Positions 7,209-15,624 of a stretch of 64,000 bases of DNA are shown here, in pieces. Every line of letters starts with the position of its first letter. Positions within the stretch are counted from its first letter, which is position 1. The translations under genes were made by a program, and so were the position numbers. Below the pieces are notes generated by a model. It was not told where the DNA came from. It was given only the letters and a program-made list of their open reading frames with translations, and searched no databases. The stretch is from Labilibaculum filiforme (GTDB lineage Bacteria; Bacteroidota; Bacteroidia; Bacteroidales; Marinifilaceae): the NCBI RefSeq assembly GCF_002843315.1, contig NZ_MVDD01000010.1, forward strand, positions 1-64,000, in the 5' to 3' direction.

Positions 7209-8666
7209 ATGAAGAATATTTTAACAGGTTTACTCTTAATTTTATTCAATACTTTCGTTTATTCACAAGCGAAAATAGAGAAAGACCTTGACTTTGATGG
7301 TATTATAGATACTGTTTCTATCGATCACTTGCAATCAATAATTTGTTGTCAGTTGTCGAGTAGTGGATTTAAGACATTGCAAACTAAACCTTTCGATATT
7401 CTTGATGAAAATGCATTGCTTACGGAGGCTAGGAATGGGTTTTATCTGAAAAATAATTGGATGCGTTCTGGTTATTCTCTGCAATTTAGATACGATAATA
7501 AATTCAAAAAAATAAGACTTATTGGAATGAGTCGATATGAATTTGGAAATGCTTCAAATGATGGAAGTGGAGAGTCAAGCGTTAACCTGTTAACCTCTGG
7601 TTATGTTGGAAATTGGAACTATTATGATGAGGTGAAAAATCAGCTTGTAAAATTGCCTGCTATAAAGGAAAAGATGCATTTTGATAAAATTTATTTCGAA
7701 AATTTAGATGATAGTATCTACTTTAATTATGCCGAGCGATGTGCTGATATCTATCATCGAGTTAGAGATTTGTCTTTAAGTAAGGCGCATCCAACTTTCA
7801 ATATGCTTGTTGCGGAAGCCAATAGTTATTTAGATTCTTATGGGCAACTTTCACCATTTGATGATTCTCATCATGCCTTTAATCAGATTAAATTACTGCC
7901 AAATGATAGGGATGAGATTTTAAAACATCAGGAAGACTTTGAATTTGTTACGAATGATTCTATTGGAAACTATGATTTAATCGTTTATCTGCAGGGGAAA
8001 ATAAAGAATAAGCTCAATGAGATTTTTGATCATAAAGATTTTAATGAAGCTAATTTAGCGAAATTGAATTCAGGAGGAGATCTTGTTGTGGTGAAATCAA
8101 GCGATGGAAAATTATACAATTTCTCTTTGGATGAAAAAACGGGAGGAACATATCGAAGTCGTATTTCATGGATGAATTTTGTTGGGATAAATGCTACAGA
8201 TCTTTATAAAAGCTTAGATTTTAAATCTTCTGAAAAATTACCCGCTATCTTTTCAGTGTTTGAAGGTGATGGTTTCACTGGGATTTATGCAATTACTACT
8301 AATGTAGGAATAAAATATGTGCTTACAGGTTATGTCAGAGGTTGTTCATCCTGTCATCTTACTTTTGTTCAATTGGTACACTTAAATTCGAATCAGTTTG
8401 AGCTCGATTTTGATTATTCAGTATATTTGAGAGAATGGGATACAGGTGTTTCGTATGATCCGGAAACAAATACAATTGTTTCAGATTATGTGACAGATGA
8501 TTTAACGACTACTTGTGATTGTTCGAATAGGCTTACCAAACACAAATCGAAAGATTCCGATGAGAATGATGAGGAAGGGATTGAGAAAAATTGTCATTGT
8601 ATTTTTGAATTTGATGGTTCAAATTTTATACTGGTAAAGCACACCGAAGAAGAAAAAGAAGGATAG
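7209..8666 (+). CDS. Large secreted protein, unknown function
   Basis: A 485-residue protein with a signal peptide (MKNILTGLLLILFNTFVYSQ). Just after it, DLDFDGIIDTVSID looks like a single acidic calcium-binding or VCBS-like stretch of the kind seen in Bacteroidota proteins describing DFDGD-type loops. The body has no fold I recognise. Cysteines cluster near the C-terminus (CSSCH, then CDCS, then NCHC), which may bind metal or form disulfides. It begins 22 bp after the zinc-ribbon gene. Confidence 0.6.
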   Translation: MKNILTGLLLILFNTFVYSQAKIEKDLDFDGIIDTVSIDHLQSIICCQLSSSGFKTLQTKPFDILDENALLTEARNGFYLKNNWMRSGYSLQFRYDNKFKKIRLIGMSRYEFGNASNDGSGESSVNLLTSGYVGNWNYYDEVKNQLVKLPAIKEKMHFDKIYFENLDDSIYFNYAERCADIYHRVRDLSLSKAHPTFNMLVAEANSYLDSYGQLSPFDDSHHAFNQIKLLPNDRDEILKHQEDFEFVTNDSIGNYDLIVYLQGKIKNKLNEIFDHKDFNEANLAKLNSGGDLVVVKSSDGKLYNFSLDEKTGGTYRSRISWMNFVGINATDLYKSLDFKSSEKLPAIFSVFEGDGFTGIYAITTNVGIKYVLTGYVRGCSSCHLTFVQLVHLNSNQFELDFDYSVYLREWDTGVSYDPETNTIVSDYVTDDLTTTCDCSNRLTKHKSKDSDENDEEGIEKNCHCIFEFDGSNFILVKHTEEEKEG

Positions 8667-8736
8667 TTGGTTGCTACAATTATATGTGTGAGGAATAGAC
8701 TTAGTAAGATTTTTAAGAACATTATATATATCGAAC

Positions 8737-9399
8737 ATGATCGAAATTTTTATCGTTTCAATAATTATTGCCTTAATCTTTACACCGACTATTTTTAAAT
8801 TTATTCAGGCAATTCGAATGGGGGCAAAAATTTCATTTGAGAGGGGTATGGGGATGAGTTTTCGAAAAACGTTTAAGATGGAGTTGATAAAAGCTATTGC
8901 CTTATCTCAGAAATTAAATTATAATATTGATTTATATATACTTGAAGCTCATTTTTTAGCAGGAGGTTCTCCGTTGAGATGTGTTGAAGCTTTAGAGTAT
9001 GCAAAACAGAAAGGAATACATTTAGAGTTTTCACTGGTGGCTGGAGCGGATCTTGCTGGCAAAGATTTGATTGATGCTATCAATAAAACGAAGGAAATAT
9101 TTAAACTGGAATTTTCTGAATCTAGAATTCAAGATTCAAAACTTAATTTTTTTAAGTTTGAGTTTAAAGGAGAGTATAAGCTGAATTTTGGAGGTGTTTG
9201 TTTTGCTACAATAGACAAAAAACAACTAATTAAAGAAGTAAAAGAAAAGCTGACTAAGTATCTTGAAAACTCAGAGCCAATAGGAAATAGTCGAATTAAT
9301 AAAATTCTATCAGAAGTGATTTTTGACGATAAGTACTGGGAGTCAAAAGGACTTATTCTAGTCAATCAAGAAGTAACTTTACAGCCAATAAAAGATTAA
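8737..9399 (+). CDS. Short flotillin-like (FloA-type) membrane protein
   Basis: A 220-residue protein. An N-terminal hydrophobic anchor (about 3-24) is followed by a segment resembling FloA flotillins: KAIALSQKLNYNIDLYILEAHFLAGG, then AKQKGIHLEFSLVAGADLAGKDL, then a beta-rich region with FGGVCFATIDKK. FloA proteins scaffold membrane microdomains and are usually about 330 residues. This one lacks most of the C-terminal coiled coil and oligomerisation region, so it is either a truncated relative or a small variant. It stands alone, not beside the NfeD partner usual for flotillins. Confidence 0.6.
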   Translation: MIEIFIVSIIIALIFTPTIFKFIQAIRMGAKISFERGMGMSFRKTFKMELIKAIALSQKLNYNIDLYILEAHFLAGGSPLRCVEALEYAKQKGIHLEFSLVAGADLAGKDLIDAINKTKEIFKLEFSESRIQDSKLNFFKFEFKGEYKLNFGGVCFATIDKKQLIKEVKEKLTKYLENSEPIGNSRINKILSEVIFDDKYWESKGLILVNQEVTLQPIKD

Positions 9400-9439
9400 T
9401 TGTGATGAGTGGTCAGGATGATTTTCACTAACGATAATT

Positions 9440-10105
9440 ATGAAAATAGATATAATAAAAAAAGTTACAGCTCTCATTTTTATTTGGATACAGCTAAATT
9501 GTTTGTGTTGTTATTCTCAAAACAGTACTGAAAAAGATGTTGAAATGAGTAAGGAAGTCGAAGAAATTATTCAATTGGGAAAAGATTCTATTGTTCAGAT
9601 GGCCATAGATTTGCTTGGTGAAAAAATGCGTGCAGAAAATTTTGCAGAAATTAAAGTACTTACCAATGGTAAAGAAGTATTTGTGTCATTTTTAAACCCA
9701 ATAAAATACCTCCCCATTAATTCTGTATTCTATTGTGATGCTGGTGTAGGTCTTCTTGGGCAATCTGGTTCTATAGAGTCATTAGCAAATCCAGAAGGGT
9801 ATTCTATTAATGAGCCATTTCCATTTTATCAACCAAATGAAGATACAAAGAGGAATATTCAATTTGTACTCGAAGCAATTGATAATATGGAAGCTTCTGA
9901 TGTAGATAATTTTGAAGATGAAATGATTATTCGTGAAAACGAGGAATACTACGATATAAGCGTGGTTTCAGAATATGTGGAGTCTTGGTATAAAATAAAA
10001 AAAGTGACTGGCGAGATGTATGATGTTGGTCATGCTCACCTTGAACCTATGTCCGTTGAAGCTAATGATGATGAGATTTATAAAGAAATAAGCTTTGCAG
10101 AATAA
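9440..10105 (+). CDS. Secreted protein, unknown function
   Basis: A 221-residue protein with a signal peptide ending near CYSQ (residue 27). The mature part is acidic. It begins with a helical stretch (KDVEMSKEVEEIIQLGKDSIVQMAIDLL) followed by a region that could be alpha/beta. No motif tells its function. It lies 40 bp after the flotillin-like gene. Confidence 0.55.
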   Translation: MKIDIIKKVTALIFIWIQLNCLCCYSQNSTEKDVEMSKEVEEIIQLGKDSIVQMAIDLLGEKMRAENFAEIKVLTNGKEVFVSFLNPIKYLPINSVFYCDAGVGLLGQSGSIESLANPEGYSINEPFPFYQPNEDTKRNIQFVLEAIDNMEASDVDNFEDEMIIRENEEYYDISVVSEYVESWYKIKKVTGEMYDVGHAHLEPMSVEANDDEIYKEISFAE

Positions 10106-10407
10106 GGAAATTTTAAGCAACCGATAAAAGAGAATCGGTAAATAGGTTTTAGCCACATAAAATATAATAGGAGTTGGGTAAGAGTATCTGTTATCATGAT
10201 ATTCTTAAGAGATAATGCCCTGTAAAATAATTATAATAATTTTTTGTTGCAGCTTTATTGTTTTGTAGATTCAGGGACGAAAAGATAATATGTGTTAATT
10301 ACTGCCCTATATGGGTCGGTAAAGACACTTTTTCAAAGAATATTATAAACGAAATAAAGCCTATTGCTTTATTTGGGAGTTGTAAAACATTTTAAGAAAC
10401 ATCCTGC
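10106..10407. other. Intergenic stretch with small hairpins
   Basis: No gene is seen. Two small hairpins are visible: accgat/atcggt near 10116-10138, just after the preceding stop, and aaataaagc/gctttattt near 10351-10374. Neither has a long T-run, so terminator function is doubtful. No GTTA-ending attC-like element or 86-bp repeat is found here. Confidence 0.4.
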
Positions 10408-10944
10408 ATGAAAAATAAGTTGACAATGAGAACGATTTTCAAAATTTGGATTTTGATTAATACCATTTGGATAATCAATGGATGTAAACAAAATAGTCAA
10501 GAAAATAAAACTCCAGATTTTCAATTTGATTCTATACATACTGTAATTTCCGACACATCACAGCTCAATTGGATTGCGAGAGATTTAAATTCATTGTGGA
10601 CACCAAATACCAATGATTTAAACATAACTGAATCAATTCTCAAGACAGCGATTAAAGAAAATATGAATGAATACTGGTCATTGCTTGATACTTTGACAGT
10701 TAAAAAATATCATAGACAATATACTTTCTATACAAACTCAAATAATGATTCTATAGTTTTTATTAATGCATTTTGTCGAGTATTAAATATACCTGTTGAT
10801 TCTGCAGGAATCTGGATTATGAGACCATGCGATTGGAAAAATACCTTTATGATGGTAAATGACGGAGGTGATTGTTACTGGTCGATTAAGATTAACTTGA
10901 CACGAAAGACATATTTTGATTTCAAGGTAAATGGAGAAGCATAA
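10408..10944 (+). CDS. Small lipoprotein, unknown function
   Basis: A 178-residue protein. Its signal ends in WIINGC, a lipobox with the lipid Cys at about residue 26. A start six codons later (ATG at 10426) would serve equally well. The mature part contains a beta-rich domain (YWSLLDTLTV, then RQYTFYTNSNNDS and GDCYWSIKINL). I recognise no family. It opens a pair with the next small lipoprotein gene, 56 bp downstream. Confidence 0.55.
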   Translation: MKNKLTMRTIFKIWILINTIWIINGCKQNSQENKTPDFQFDSIHTVISDTSQLNWIARDLNSLWTPNTNDLNITESILKTAIKENMNEYWSLLDTLTVKKYHRQYTFYTNSNNDSIVFINAFCRVLNIPVDSAGIWIMRPCDWKNTFMMVNDGGDCYWSIKINLTRKTYFDFKVNGEA

Positions 10945-11000
10945 ATTAAACACAAAACTATTTGTTTGCTGAATGACAAAGCTTAAAATAAATAACAACA

Positions 11001-11486
11001 ATGATTAAATATTTAATTATCACATTTTTTGCTATTACCATGTTGTTATCATGTAAAACAACAAGCGTGATACTCATCGAAGGAGATTTATATTTTCAAA
11101 TGGTAGATTTCTTCAATTTCAATAATGCACCAGATTCTATACTGACTAAAATTGAGAATCAAATGACGAACATAGATTTGGATACGATAGCTGAGAATGA
11201 TAGAAAAGTATATGAACTGATTAAATATGCGATTGACCAAGATGTTCTTCGATTGCCATATATTAGATTGCAGACTTCAGAAAATGAAAAGATAATGCTA
11301 TACATGGATGAAGATATTTACGAGCGATTTGATAGTTTAAAATGTTTTGATTTAAAAAAAGAGGGAAAGAAAATTCATATTTCAGCTTTGACAAATGATA
11401 TTTCATATAAGGACATAAAAGCTTATAAACTCATTAAGCTAAAAGTATTTGAGAAAATTGACGGACAAACTGAGTGTAGAAAATAA
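11001..11486 (+). CDS. Small lipoprotein, unknown function
   Basis: A 161-residue protein with a lipoprotein signal (ITMLLSC; Cys at about residue 18). The rest alternates helices and strands, with a central patch of acidic residues (YMDEDIYERFDSLK). No known domain is recognised. It ends at an attC-like palindrome (11489-11626), which suggests that this gene, possibly with the one before it, forms the last part of a cassette-like unit. Confidence 0.55.
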   Translation: MIKYLIITFFAITMLLSCKTTSVILIEGDLYFQMVDFFNFNNAPDSILTKIENQMTNIDLDTIAENDRKVYELIKYAIDQDVLRLPYIRLQTSENEKIMLYMDEDIYERFDSLKCFDLKKEGKKIHISALTNDISYKDIKAYKLIKLKVFEKIDGQTECRK

Positions 11487-11488
11487 AA

Positions 11489-11626
11489 AACGTTTTACAA
11501 CACGCAATATACGTAAGCCGGGGATTGTGGGTAAATCTATGTTTTGTACATTTACTCAAATTTGTAACGGTTTGACAAGTTTGAGCTTCGAAATCCCGGC
11601 CTCCGCATATTGCCATCCGTTAGGCA
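11489..11626. repeat. attC-like imperfect palindrome with GTTAGGC core
   Basis: The left arm 11504-11526 (gcaatatacg, then agccggggatt) pairs with 11592-11613 (aatcccggcc, then cgcatattgc), with only a few mismatches or bulges over about 22 bp. The right end has the core site gttaggc at 11619-11625, which fits the R' consensus GTTRRRY. The left end reads acgttttacaac. A spurious reading frame crosses the element. It is the element in this window closest to a textbook attC in size and sequence, although the left core is imperfect. Confidence 0.6.
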
Positions 11627-11668
11627 GTATTAACCACAGGATTGACTCAATAATAGAAAAACTAAATA

Positions 11669-12568
11669 ATGAAAAGAATTATATTAACTTATACAATATT
11701 CTTAGCAGTTTTTACAGGAATATGTAACGGACAAAATTCAGTTGTAAAGTTAAGCAAGAATTATACGGTTAATAATCCTGAGAAGCTATTGATACAAGAT
11801 ATTGAGAAAGATATTGATATAGTTTTATCAATTCCAAAAACTCTTTCAACTGAGAAAGTTTACAATTCAAGTGGGAAAATCATCAAAAGAACCTCATATA
11901 GTAATAGTAAGGTTGACCATGTCGCCACTTACAAATATAATGACACTGGAAATAGAACGGAATGGATTGGAGAATCTAATTATTTTACATTTAAATGGGT
12001 CTACTTCTATAATAAGCAAGGGAAAAATTATAAAGACATAAAATATCATGGAGACAGGTTGTTTCAGAGGTATGAATATGAATTTGAAGGCGATAATATT
12101 AAACTGCAACGGTATTTTGATTCTGATGGAAAGAATTTTTGGACAAACCATTATACTTATGATTCTAAAGGAAGAAAAATAACTTATAAAATGACGCATA
12201 TAATAAAGGAACAAGAGGAATCTGCTAATTACAAATATGATAATTGCGACAATCTACAATCACAAGAAATGTATGATTATAAAGTTGCTTTAAAGTGGAA
12301 AGATTTCAATGTTTATGATAAAAATAACAATAAGGTGGAAACAATTCGTTACGACAAAAATAAAGATATTGTAGAGAAAGCATACTTAAGATACAACAGC
12401 AATAATGACCTTATAGCAATAAAATCATTTGACAAAGACAATAATCAGGTTGACCATGTTAGATACATCATTAAATATGATAACGAAGGACACAAAGTGA
12501 TTGAGGTATATGTAAAAGATGATGTGATAAGGACAATTGACATAAATAAGATAGAATATTATCAATAA
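11669..12568 (+). CDS. Secreted protein with YD/RHS-like short repeats
   Basis: A 299-residue protein with a signal peptide (MKRIILTYTIFLAVFTGICNGQ). The mature part is a run of degenerate repeats of about 20-25 residues built on Tyr-x-Tyr-(N/D) with Gly-(R/K)-(K/R), such as TYKYNDTGNRTEW, HYTYDSKGRKITY and YDKNNNKVETIRYDK. This is the pattern of YD/RHS-like beta repeats in small secreted Bacteroidota proteins. It lacks an RHS core-associated cleavage motif and a toxin C-terminus, so I do not call it a toxin. Confidence 0.6.
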   Translation: MKRIILTYTIFLAVFTGICNGQNSVVKLSKNYTVNNPEKLLIQDIEKDIDIVLSIPKTLSTEKVYNSSGKIIKRTSYSNSKVDHVATYKYNDTGNRTEWIGESNYFTFKWVYFYNKQGKNYKDIKYHGDRLFQRYEYEFEGDNIKLQRYFDSDGKNFWTNHYTYDSKGRKITYKMTHIIKEQEESANYKYDNCDNLQSQEMYDYKVALKWKDFNVYDKNNNKVETIRYDKNKDIVEKAYLRYNSNNDLIAIKSFDKDNNQVDHVRYIIKYDNEGHKVIEVYVKDDVIRTIDINKIEYYQ

Positions 12569-12700
12569 CACTGCTTTTAACGCATAAAAACAATAGCCGA
12601 AACAGCAGTAATTTCAAGGGTTTTAAGCCGCTTCAACTTTTGTTTAGGTTGAAAGGTTTGCAGTTCGCAAACGGCTTCTATTCCTGTACTAAACGTAAGC
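12569..12700. repeat. 86-bp intergenic repeat, copy 2, with longer left flank
   Basis: Bases 12615-12700 are nearly identical to 4923-5008. The left flank starts with TAAC-type sequences right after the preceding stop and includes aatagccg, then aacagcagtaatttc. The element ends actaaacgtaagc, where the T of the GTTAGC core is replaced by A compared with copy 1. It lies between two rightward genes and has the same branched-stem potential. Confidence 0.85.
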
Positions 12701-12713
12701 AATAGAATTTAAC

Positions 12714-13319
12714 ATGAAACTGAAATCGCTATTAAGAACAATTTTAAAATACTTAACAGTTATATCCTCGATTGGATTTATGGCTTGGCTTATTTCAGAC
12801 TTTTTTGGAGGAATGATTATTCATTTGGTAATGCTATGGTGGTTAATAATTCCAATAGTTATATTATTTGGTATAACATTGCTCATTTCAATAATCTTGA
12901 TAATAAAAGAAGGAATTAAGAATAATAAATTGATTTCAATATCTCATGCTTTGAGCTTGCTGGTGATACTATTGTTTTTCCTATATAATTCGGAGCTATT
13001 AAAATCAAATAAAGTAATGGATGCGTCTTTGATAGATGATCTAAGTCGAATTGATTTAATTTTTAGAGAAAATGGAACCTTCGAGACAAATGTTTCAGGT
13101 ATGTTTGGCTATTCAGAAAAAATTAGAGGTAAATATATATTGAAAAATGACTCAATTATCTTTTTAAATAAACCATATTCCAATGACTTTATTCCAGACA
13201 CGGTATTAATTGACAATGACAAAAATTCTATTTTCTTTCGAAAGAATAAAGATGGGGAATTTAATAGGGAGAAATCCTTTGTGAATTATTTTGAAATTAA
13301 TTTTAAAGAGTTTAAATAA
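12714..13319 (+). CDS. Membrane protein with C-terminal extracytoplasmic domain, unknown
   Basis: A 201-residue protein. Three hydrophobic segments (about 12-32, 34-62 and 77-97) precede a soluble domain of about 100 residues (FRENGTFETNVSGMFGYSEKIRG, then YILKNDSIIFL). That domain resembles the copper-resistance-like or lipocalin-like beta domains common in Bacteroidota small proteins, but I assign no family. It lies 14 bp after the 86-bp repeat. Confidence 0.55.
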   Translation: MKLKSLLRTILKYLTVISSIGFMAWLISDFFGGMIIHLVMLWWLIIPIVILFGITLLISIILIIKEGIKNNKLISISHALSLLVILLFFLYNSELLKSNKVMDASLIDDLSRIDLIFRENGTFETNVSGMFGYSEKIRGKYILKNDSIIFLNKPYSNDFIPDTVLIDNDKNSIFFRKNKDGEFNREKSFVNYFEINFKEFK

Positions 13320-13369
13320 AGCAAACTACTATTTACAGCGAAAACAAAATTATAATAGGCAGTATTGCA

Positions 13370-13415
13370 TATCCCGAAAGCTTTTGGGAGTTCACAAAAC
13401 TTATAGTCACAATAT
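13370..13415. repeat. Remnant of the 95-bp structured repeat family
   Basis: The segment atcccgaaagcttttgggag, followed by cacaaaacttatagtcac, resembles the right half of the copy at 5067-5176 (tcccgaaagcttttggga, then caaaaacttaaagttata). The left half is not recognisable. It lies 40 bp upstream of the next start codon. Confidence 0.45.
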
Positions 13416-13455
13416 TAATAATACCACAGATCATACTCTTAAAAATACAGAACAA

Positions 13456-14676
13456 ATGAAATCAATATTATTAGGATTAATTTTTAGTTTTTCCTCATCA
13501 ATACTATTTGCTCAAACGGAATATTTAGAGGTTCTAGATGTGAATAGTAAAGCTAAAACATCAGAAGAATATTTTGTTAGACAAGATCAAAATGATATTA
13601 AAGAGGGGAGATATCTTTTTAAGTATAGAGGTAAAGTACAAGTAAAAGGGGAATATTTTAATAATAATAAAATTGGGGAATGGATCTATACTCCAAGTTC
13701 AAATTTTAGAATTGTAGGGAACTATAAAGAGAACAGGAAGGAAGGCGAGTGGCTCTATACTCAAAATGGTACTCAGATTTCGATTTTAAACTATACGAGT
13801 GGATTATTGGAAGGAAAACAATTTGGTTATTTTGAAAACGGATCACTCGCTTGCGAGTTAATCTATCGAATGGGAAAAAGGAATGGAGTTGAAAAACGAT
13901 ATTATTCCAATGGGAAAATAAAGGAGGTAACTAATTATAAAGATGATATGATTCATGGTGAGAATGTTAGATATGCTGAAGATGGTGCGGTTATTTCTAA
14001 GCTGATCTATGAAAAAGACATTCCTCTTAGTTTAGAGGTTCAAAGTGATTCTACTATAAATTCTAATTATTCAGGCAATTTAACGGCCGGCAACGGTATC
14101 TTGAGAACTGTTAATTTCAAGGATAATAAAGAACAAGTACTTCTGGTGCGAAATTTTAAAGATTCACTTTTAGACGGGGAAATTATAGGATATAACTACG
14201 ATGGATATAAAATTTTTACTGGACAATATCAGAAAGGAAATATGATTGGCACATGGAAATTTTATAATCCTGTCGGAGGATTTAGTCATACTAAGGAATA
14301 TCTGCTCACCCAAAAATTAAAAGTAGATTCAACTGAGACTTTTACATTGAAACTTAACGAACGATTTATAAATATAGAGGATATGCCAAAATTTGAAGGA
14401 AATGATTTAAAGCTTTTCCAATATTTTATTTCGAGAATTGTAAAATATCCTATTTCATGCTTAAACAATGGAATAAAAGGAAAGGTTTATGTAAGTTTTG
14501 TTCTTAGTAAGGAAGGTAAAGTAGAAGAGGTAAGCTTAGATAATTCTGTTCATCCATTAATAGATCAGGAATCGTTGTATGTAGTTAATTCATCCCCTTT
14601 TTGGATTCCTGGGTTTGCATCAAGAATTCCTGTGAAGATAAGCTTTACAGTTCCAATAAATTTTGACTATATGTAA
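13456..14676 (+). CDS. Secreted YwqK/MORN-like protein with C-terminal TonB_C-like domain
   Basis: A 406-residue protein. I chose ATG 13456 because a signal peptide begins there (MKSILLGLIFSFSSSILFAQ); the frame is open upstream from 13291 but without coding character. Residues about 55-215 hold YwqK/MORN-like repeats (GEWIYT, EGEWLYT, GKQFGYFENGS, YYSNGKIKEV). Residues about 310-406 (MPKFEGNDLKLFQYF, then GKVYVSFVLSKEGKVEEV) match a TonB C-terminal domain used as a stand-alone periplasmic module. Proteins with this pair of modules are common in Bacteroidota; their role is unknown. Confidence 0.75.
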   Translation: MKSILLGLIFSFSSSILFAQTEYLEVLDVNSKAKTSEEYFVRQDQNDIKEGRYLFKYRGKVQVKGEYFNNNKIGEWIYTPSSNFRIVGNYKENRKEGEWLYTQNGTQISILNYTSGLLEGKQFGYFENGSLACELIYRMGKRNGVEKRYYSNGKIKEVTNYKDDMIHGENVRYAEDGAVISKLIYEKDIPLSLEVQSDSTINSNYSGNLTAGNGILRTVNFKDNKEQVLLVRNFKDSLLDGEIIGYNYDGYKIFTGQYQKGNMIGTWKFYNPVGGFSHTKEYLLTQKLKVDSTETFTLKLNERFINIEDMPKFEGNDLKLFQYFISRIVKYPISCLNNGIKGKVYVSFVLSKEGKVEEVSLDNSVHPLIDQESLYVVNSSPFWIPGFASRIPVKISFTVPINFDYM

Positions 14677-14864
14677 TGCTGAATCCGAAGGATTCAACTA
14701 TTTATAGAGAACAAAACAATAACAGGATATGATCCCATAGGGGTTAAACAAAAAGGGAGGATATTTATTCTATAAACGTAGAATTCCTTGGGGATTGTTA
14801 AATAACAAACAATTAAGATGATAGGATTTTAAATATAACTAAGCAATTAAATTACGATACAATT

Positions 14865-15572
14865 ATGGATGATAAAATAACAAAACAGATTAATTTTTTG
14901 AAAATATATTCTGGGTTTTTGACGCTTGCACTCTTGGGCGTCATTTTTTATGTAATAAACCAAAGCACAGAAAGTAAGCTTAAAGAACTTACTGTAGAGA
15001 GAATTAATATTGTTGAAAGTAATGGGGATTTAAAATTGGTGATTAGTAATAGCAGCAGACAGCATCAGGGAATAATAAATGGAAAACCATTACCGAAAAG
15101 AGAGAGACAAGCGGGATTAATTTTTTTCAACTCGGTAGGAGATGAATGTGGTGGATTGATATATGATGGAAATGACAAAGGTGCAGGCTTAGTACTTTCG
15201 GTAGATAAATACCGTGACGACCAAGTAATGCAACTGCGATACATCGAGAATACGGAAAATAATGCCAGAACCTATGGCATGCAATTTTGGGATTATCCTA
15301 AAGAAGACAGCTATCAGCAAAGAAATAATGCTTTCGAAGCTTTGCAGAAAATAGAAGATGAAGCGGAGAAAAGAGATGCCTACCTAAAAATGAAACAGGA
15401 TTCTTTGTTGGCAGAAGATAGAATGTTTGTTGGCAAGAAAATGAACAATGATATCGGACTATTTATTAATGATAATAAGGGAAGACCAAGAATAAGGATT
15501 TATATAGACACTGATAATAATCCAAAAATAGAACTTCTAAACGAAGAAGGGAATGTTCTGGTAAAAGAATAA
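14865..15572 (+). CDS. Single-pass membrane protein, unknown function
   Basis: A 235-residue protein with one transmembrane segment near 13-33 and a large extracytoplasmic part. The latter contains ERINIVESNGDLKLVISN and GLFINDNKGRPRIRIYID, which read like two copies of a short beta hairpin unit (DxxG-R-x-R/K-hydrophobic). A helical insert (EALQKIEDEAEKRDAYLKM) lies between them. I know this type only as a conserved hypothetical protein of Bacteroidota. It is the last gene before the ordinary chromosomal genes. Confidence 0.55.
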   Translation: MDDKITKQINFLKIYSGFLTLALLGVIFYVINQSTESKLKELTVERINIVESNGDLKLVISNSSRQHQGIINGKPLPKRERQAGLIFFNSVGDECGGLIYDGNDKGAGLVLSVDKYRDDQVMQLRYIENTENNARTYGMQFWDYPKEDSYQQRNNAFEALQKIEDEAEKRDAYLKMKQDSLLAEDRMFVGKKMNNDIGLFINDNKGRPRIRIYIDTDNNPKIELLNEEGNVLVKE

Positions 15573-15624
15573 ACCGATATTCAATAAAAGGCGGTAGTAA
15601 AAATAATATGGAAAATTTAGCATT

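Noticed and set aside
11449-11727. 92-codon ORF over the attC-like palindrome
   Set aside because: It overlaps the end of one gene and the start of the next and covers a palindromic element; no domain or signal.
11669-12568. RHS-type polymorphic toxin
   Set aside because: The repeats are short and degenerate; there is no core-associated cleavage site, toxin tip or immunity gene.
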